Below, piece after piece: positions 5,470 through 7,607 of a DNA stretch of 7,607 nt. The position numbers and the translations under genes were made by a program. The DNA lies in NCBI GenBank assembly GCA_013415575.1, contig JAAEES010000046.1:1-7607 (forward strand), written 5' to 3'. Numbering within the stretch: the first letter of the stretch is position 1; each line of letters begins with the position of its first letter. The notes below the pieces were generated by a model. The model was not told the DNA's origin and did no database searches. It was given only the letters and a program-made list of their open reading frames with translations. This DNA comes from Methanomicrobiales archaeon (GTDB taxonomy: Archaea > Halobacteriota > Methanomicrobia > Methanomicrobiales > Methanospirillaceae).

Positions 5470-5646
5470 TTATTGTTCGAGGGTTATGGCCTCTGAGGGG
5501 CAGACATCCACGCAGGAGCCGCAATCGACACAGAGTTCCGCATCCACCGTGGCCTTCTCGTCCTCCATGGTAATCGCTGCCGCAGGGCACTCATCAACAC
5601 AGGTCTCACAACCCGTACATTTATCCTTGTCAACAATCGCTGTCAT
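5470..5646 (-). CDS. Two-[4Fe-4S] ferredoxin, 58 residues
   Basis: A short electron carrier. The translation begins MTAIVDKDKCTGC. It has two CxxCxxCxxxCP cluster motifs: Cys10-13-16-20 followed by Pro21, and Cys39-42-45-49 followed by Pro50, so two [4Fe-4S] clusters are expected. It is acidic, has no signal peptide and no extra domain (no NIL domain), and matches the length of clostridial-type ferredoxins. The start is supported by GGGAG with a four-base spacing to the ATG. It sits 49 bases after dapB and 50 bases before asd on the same strand. DapA, DapB and Asd do not themselves use ferredoxin, so its partner is not obvious; the methanogen homocysteine pathway from aspartate semialdehyde, which uses ferredoxin-type proteins, is one inferred possibility. 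Confidence 0.95.
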   Translation of the reverse strand: MTAIVDKDKCTGCETCVDECPAAAITMEDEKATVDAELCVDCGSCVDVCPSEAITLEQ

Positions 5647-5670
5647 ATTCTCCCTTACCGGTTTTTGGCA

Positions 5671-5680
5671 GAAAAAGAAA
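5671..5680 (-). terminator. T-rich tract between dapB and the ferredoxin gene
   Basis: On the - strand TTTCTTTTTC lies in the 49-base gap after dapB. It could cause partial termination. A TATA-like box just upstream (5688-5695) would reinitiate transcription, so dapB and the ferredoxin may not be strictly co-expressed. Confidence 0.3.
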
Positions 5681-5687
5681 TAGGTTT

Positions 5688-5695
5688 CTATATGG
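5688..5695 (-). promoter_or_regulatory. TATA-like box before the ferredoxin gene
   Basis: On the - strand CATATAGA directly follows the dapB stop, centred about 45 bases before the ferredoxin ATG. Initiation about 25 bases downstream would give a leader of about 20 bases that includes the GGGAG ribosome site. The match is modest. Confidence 0.3.
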
Positions 5696-6472
5696 TCATT
5701 TTGCCGGGGATTGTTTCAGCCTGAGCACTTCGTCCATACCGTGGATGCCCGGTTGCTTCCCGACAACCCAGGAGGCGGCTTTGAGGGCTCCATGGGCAAA
5801 AACCGCCCGGTCATAGGCCCGGTGGGAGAGCTGGATGGTCTCGAAATTGCCTGAGAACATCACCGCATGATCCCCCACGATATCCCCGCCCCGGATCACA
5901 TGGACCCCGATTTCCGTGCCCCGCTCCTTCATGCCCTCCCGGCCGTACAGCTTCTCCCGTGGCCCCAGTTCCTCATCGAGAATCTGGAGGATGGTCTTTG
6001 CCGTTCCGCTGGGGGCGTCTTTCTTATACCGGTGATGGGCTTCGATCACCTCGACATCATATCCGGGAAGCAGCCGTGCCGCTTCACGCAGCAGTTGCCA
6101 GAAGATGTTTACCCCGATAGAAAAATTACTTGAGATGACCGCCGGAACCGTTCCTTCGATCAACGTTGCCATTTCGGCACGCTGCTCGGGTGTGAATCCT
6201 GTGGTGCCGATCACCAGTGCTGTACCGGCCGCGGCAGCAGCCCTGACGGTTGCAACGGTGGCTGCAGGAGCGGTAAAGTCGATCAGGACATCCGGTTTCT
6301 TCTCCGCAAGGAACGGCCCGATCCGGGCCGACTCCGCAACCTCTACACCGTAGAATGTCCCCCCCCGGAGATCGGTACCGCCGACCAGTTCCATATCCGC
6401 GGCTTCATTCACCAGCCGGCCGACTGTTGATCCCATCCTGCCAAGAGCACCACAGACCACGACCTTAATCAT
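5696..6472 (-). CDS. dapB: 4-hydroxy-tetrahydrodipicolinate reductase
   Basis: Cytoplasmic NAD(P)H-dependent reductase that converts the DapA product to tetrahydrodipicolinate in lysine and diaminopimelate synthesis. At 258 residues it is close to the usual size. The nucleotide-binding loop is CGALGRMGS (7-15). The signature EAHHRYKKDAPSGTA (144-158) holds the expected catalytic His146 and Lys150, by alignment with E. coli His159 and Lys163, and IGTTGF (88-93) is typical. The C-terminal FETIQLSHRAYDRAVFAHGALKAA is also intact, though in two parts of the chain (210-232). Its ATG overlaps the end of dapA by eight bases (ATGATTAA), which implies co-transcription and probably translational coupling. 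GGAGGT lies eleven bases before the ATG within dapA. The ferredoxin gene follows after 49 bases. Confidence 0.97.
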   Translation of the reverse strand: MIKVVVCGALGRMGSTVGRLVNEAADMELVGGTDLRGGTFYGVEVAESARIGPFLAEKKPDVLIDFTAPAATVATVRAAAAAGTALVIGTTGFTPEQRAEMATLIEGTVPAVISSNFSIGVNIFWQLLREAARLLPGYDVEVIEAHHRYKKDAPSGTAKTILQILDEELGPREKLYGREGMKERGTEIGVHVIRGGDIVGDHAVMFSGNFETIQLSHRAYDRAVFAHGALKAASWVVGKQPGIHGMDEVLRLKQSPAK

Positions 6473-7340
6473 AGCAGGCGAGGACCTCCCGGAGTTGTCC
6501 GGTCTTTATCTCGTCGAGCTCATCGAGCGGCAGCCTGACCGGGCCTGCCGCCATGCCCCGCAGCTCGACTGCTTTCTTGACGGGGATGGGATTGGTATCG
6601 ATGAACATCGACCTGAAGAGCGGTGCAAGCTCGTAGTGGAAGTCGAGCGCGGTCTCAAAGTCTCCCTCGCAGAAGGCTTCGAACATTGCCGCCATCCTTC
6701 CCGGCTCTACGTTTGCGGCAACTGATATGACCCCGCTTCCGCCGAGTGCAAGAATGGGGAAGGTGAGGTTATCGTCACCAGAGATGACCTCAAATTCCTC
6801 ATCCAGGGTTCCCTCGATGATTCTCGATATCTGCCCCATATCCCCTGAAGCCTCTTTGATGCCCACGATTCCCGGGTGCCGGGCGAGCTCGATGACGAGG
6901 TCCGGGGTCAGGTTCTGACCGGTTCTTCCCGGAACATTATACACTATGACCGGGAGGTCCAGGTCGGCAAGGATCGTGTAGTGTTTGATCAGGCCTGACC
7001 GGTTGGGCTTGTTGTAGTACGGGCTGATGACCAGCGCACCGTCAGCACCGAGATCCCGGGCCGCCTTGGTGAACTGGACTGCTTCGGCAGTATTGTTGGA
7101 ACCGGTCCCGGCAATAACCGGCACCCGGCCGTTCACCGCATCAATTGCTGCCGCAATCACCTGCTCATGCTCTTCAAAGCTGAGCGTTGCCGATTCGCCG
7201 GTGGACCCGCACGGGACGATACCGTGCACTCCGTTCTCGATAAGAAACTCGATATTGGACGCAAGACCTTCAAGGTCAAGGTCCATTGCAAGATTTCTCT
7301 TAAAAGGAGTGACAATTGCAGGAAGAACTCCCTCGAACAT
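6465..7340 (-). CDS. dapA: 4-hydroxy-tetrahydrodipicolinate synthase
   Basis: Cytoplasmic class I aldolase-type enzyme that condenses pyruvate with L-aspartate semialdehyde, the first committed step to lysine. The 291 residues fit the family's (beta/alpha)8 barrel. The pyruvate-binding loop is CGSTGES (44-50), with Thr47 matching E. coli Thr44. YNVPGRT (134-140) supplies Tyr134 and Arg139. The Schiff-base lysine is Lys162 in GIVGIKEASGD. The canonical MFEGVLPAIVTPF start lacks a Shine-Dalgarno and lies 13 bases after the rps17e stop; either read-through from rps17e or a weak A/T-rich box (7368-7378) could supply transcript. It overlaps dapB by eight bases. The neighbouring asd makes its substrate. 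It looks functional. Confidence 0.97.
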   Translation of the reverse strand: MFEGVLPAIVTPFKRNLAMDLDLEGLASNIEFLIENGVHGIVPCGSTGESATLSFEEHEQVIAAAIDAVNGRVPVIAGTGSNNTAEAVQFTKAARDLGADGALVISPYYNKPNRSGLIKHYTILADLDLPVIVYNVPGRTGQNLTPDLVIELARHPGIVGIKEASGDMGQISRIIEGTLDEEFEVISGDDNLTFPILALGGSGVISVAANVEPGRMAAMFEAFCEGDFETALDFHYELAPLFRSMFIDTNPIPVKKAVELRGMAAGPVRLPLDELDEIKTGQLREVLACYD

Positions 7341-7353
7341 ACAAGAGGGTAAT

Positions 7354-7542
7354 CTAGTGTCTTCCTGTATTTATTTTTCTTGTGATGTATCCGGCCACGC
7401 GGTTCCGCACGCGCTTGCTCTCAATGGTGGTCACTTCAGCAACAATCTGCTTATTCTCATCGAAATTATGGGAGAACCTGTTCCCGTATCCCGAGATCAG
7501 CTCCAACCCGAGGGATTTGATGTATGACGGTTTGATACCCAT
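7354..7542 (-). CDS. rps17e: 30S ribosomal protein S17e
   Basis: A 62-residue archaeal/eukaryotic-type small-subunit ribosomal protein. The block TTIESKRVRNRVAGYITRKI (38-57) is the family signature, and the N-terminus MGIKPSYIKSLGLELI fits the three-helix fold. The length is normal for archaea. A GGAG ribosome site lies eight bases before the ATG. It is the first gene of the - strand cluster visible here, with dapA starting 13 bases after its stop. Coupling a ribosomal protein to lysine biosynthesis genes suggests growth-linked expression, which is inference. Confidence 0.96.
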   Translation of the reverse strand: MGIKPSYIKSLGLELISGYGNRFSHNFDENKQIVAEVTTIESKRVRNRVAGYITRKINTGRH

Positions 7543-7584
7543 ATATTCTTCTCCGGTTTGTTCTTAAATAGTGCATTCCACAGG

Positions 7585-7598
7585 CTTAATAAATTTAT
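7585..7598 (-). promoter_or_regulatory. Likely TATA region of the rps17e-dapA cluster
   Basis: On the - strand ATAAATTTATTAAG is centred about 49 bases before the rps17e ATG. A start about 25 bases downstream would leave a leader of about 20-25 bases containing the GGAG site, so this box fits best. A second candidate, TATTTAAG at 7563-7570, is centred only about 25 bases from the ATG and would give a leaderless mRNA that excludes the GGAG. Confidence 0.45.
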
Positions 7599-7607
7599 GT
7601 CGTTGCC

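Noticed and set aside
4845..5573. 242-codon frame on the + strand opposite asd
   Set aside because: Antisense shadow of asd, Arg/Ser/Pro-rich, with no domain; asd on the - strand has full catalytic motifs.
5465..5683. 72-codon frame on the + strand rich in Ser and Thr
   Set aside because: It is the antisense shadow of the ferredoxin gene, whose eight cluster cysteines are read on the - strand.

Overview
The window is chromosomal DNA from a methanogenic archaeon of the euryarchaeal order Methanomicrobiales (placement by protein resemblance; genus not resolved). The signs are an archaeal FtsZ2, a DUF373 membrane protein, a COG1340-type coiled-coil protein, Alba, ribosomal protein S17e, a small two-cluster ferredoxin, archaeal TATA boxes, several genes that look leaderless, and T-tract terminators. 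GC content is moderate and genes are densely packed. I see no insertion sequence, phage gene, CRISPR array or tRNA/rRNA gene.

Left part, + strand (1-3324): the 3' part of ftsZ2; its 3' UTR with a hairpin plus T-tract terminator; a 500-base gap (777-1276); a 286-residue coiled-coil protein; and a 374-residue DUF373 protein with a soluble N-terminal domain and about six membrane helices. The 500-base gap is the most unusual part of the window. Positions 966-1248 can be drawn as a multibranched RNA closed by a 12-bp long-range helix, with a TATA-like box just upstream and the coiled-coil start 28 bases downstream. It may be a structured leader of that gene or a separate ncRNA.

Middle (3325-4114): a short convergent gap with T-tracts at both ends, a small secreted protein of unknown family on the - strand, and a repeat-rich intergenic stretch holding the alba terminator, a GC-rich hairpin, two direct repeats 21 bases apart and the TATA box of the secreted-protein gene.

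Right part, - strand (7542 down to 4115): a tightly packed cluster rps17e - dapA - dapB - ferredoxin - asd - alba. Asd makes L-aspartate semialdehyde; DapA and DapB take it to tetrahydrodipicolinate for lysine and diaminopimelate. In methanogens the same semialdehyde also feeds homocysteine and aromatic amino acid synthesis. The ferredoxin (58 residues) lies between dapB and asd. S17e (translation) and Alba (chromatin or RNA binding) flank the metabolic genes. Gene overlap, short gaps and Shine-Dalgarno sites argue for co-transcription, while TATA-like boxes before asd, the ferredoxin and perhaps dapA suggest extra internal starts.
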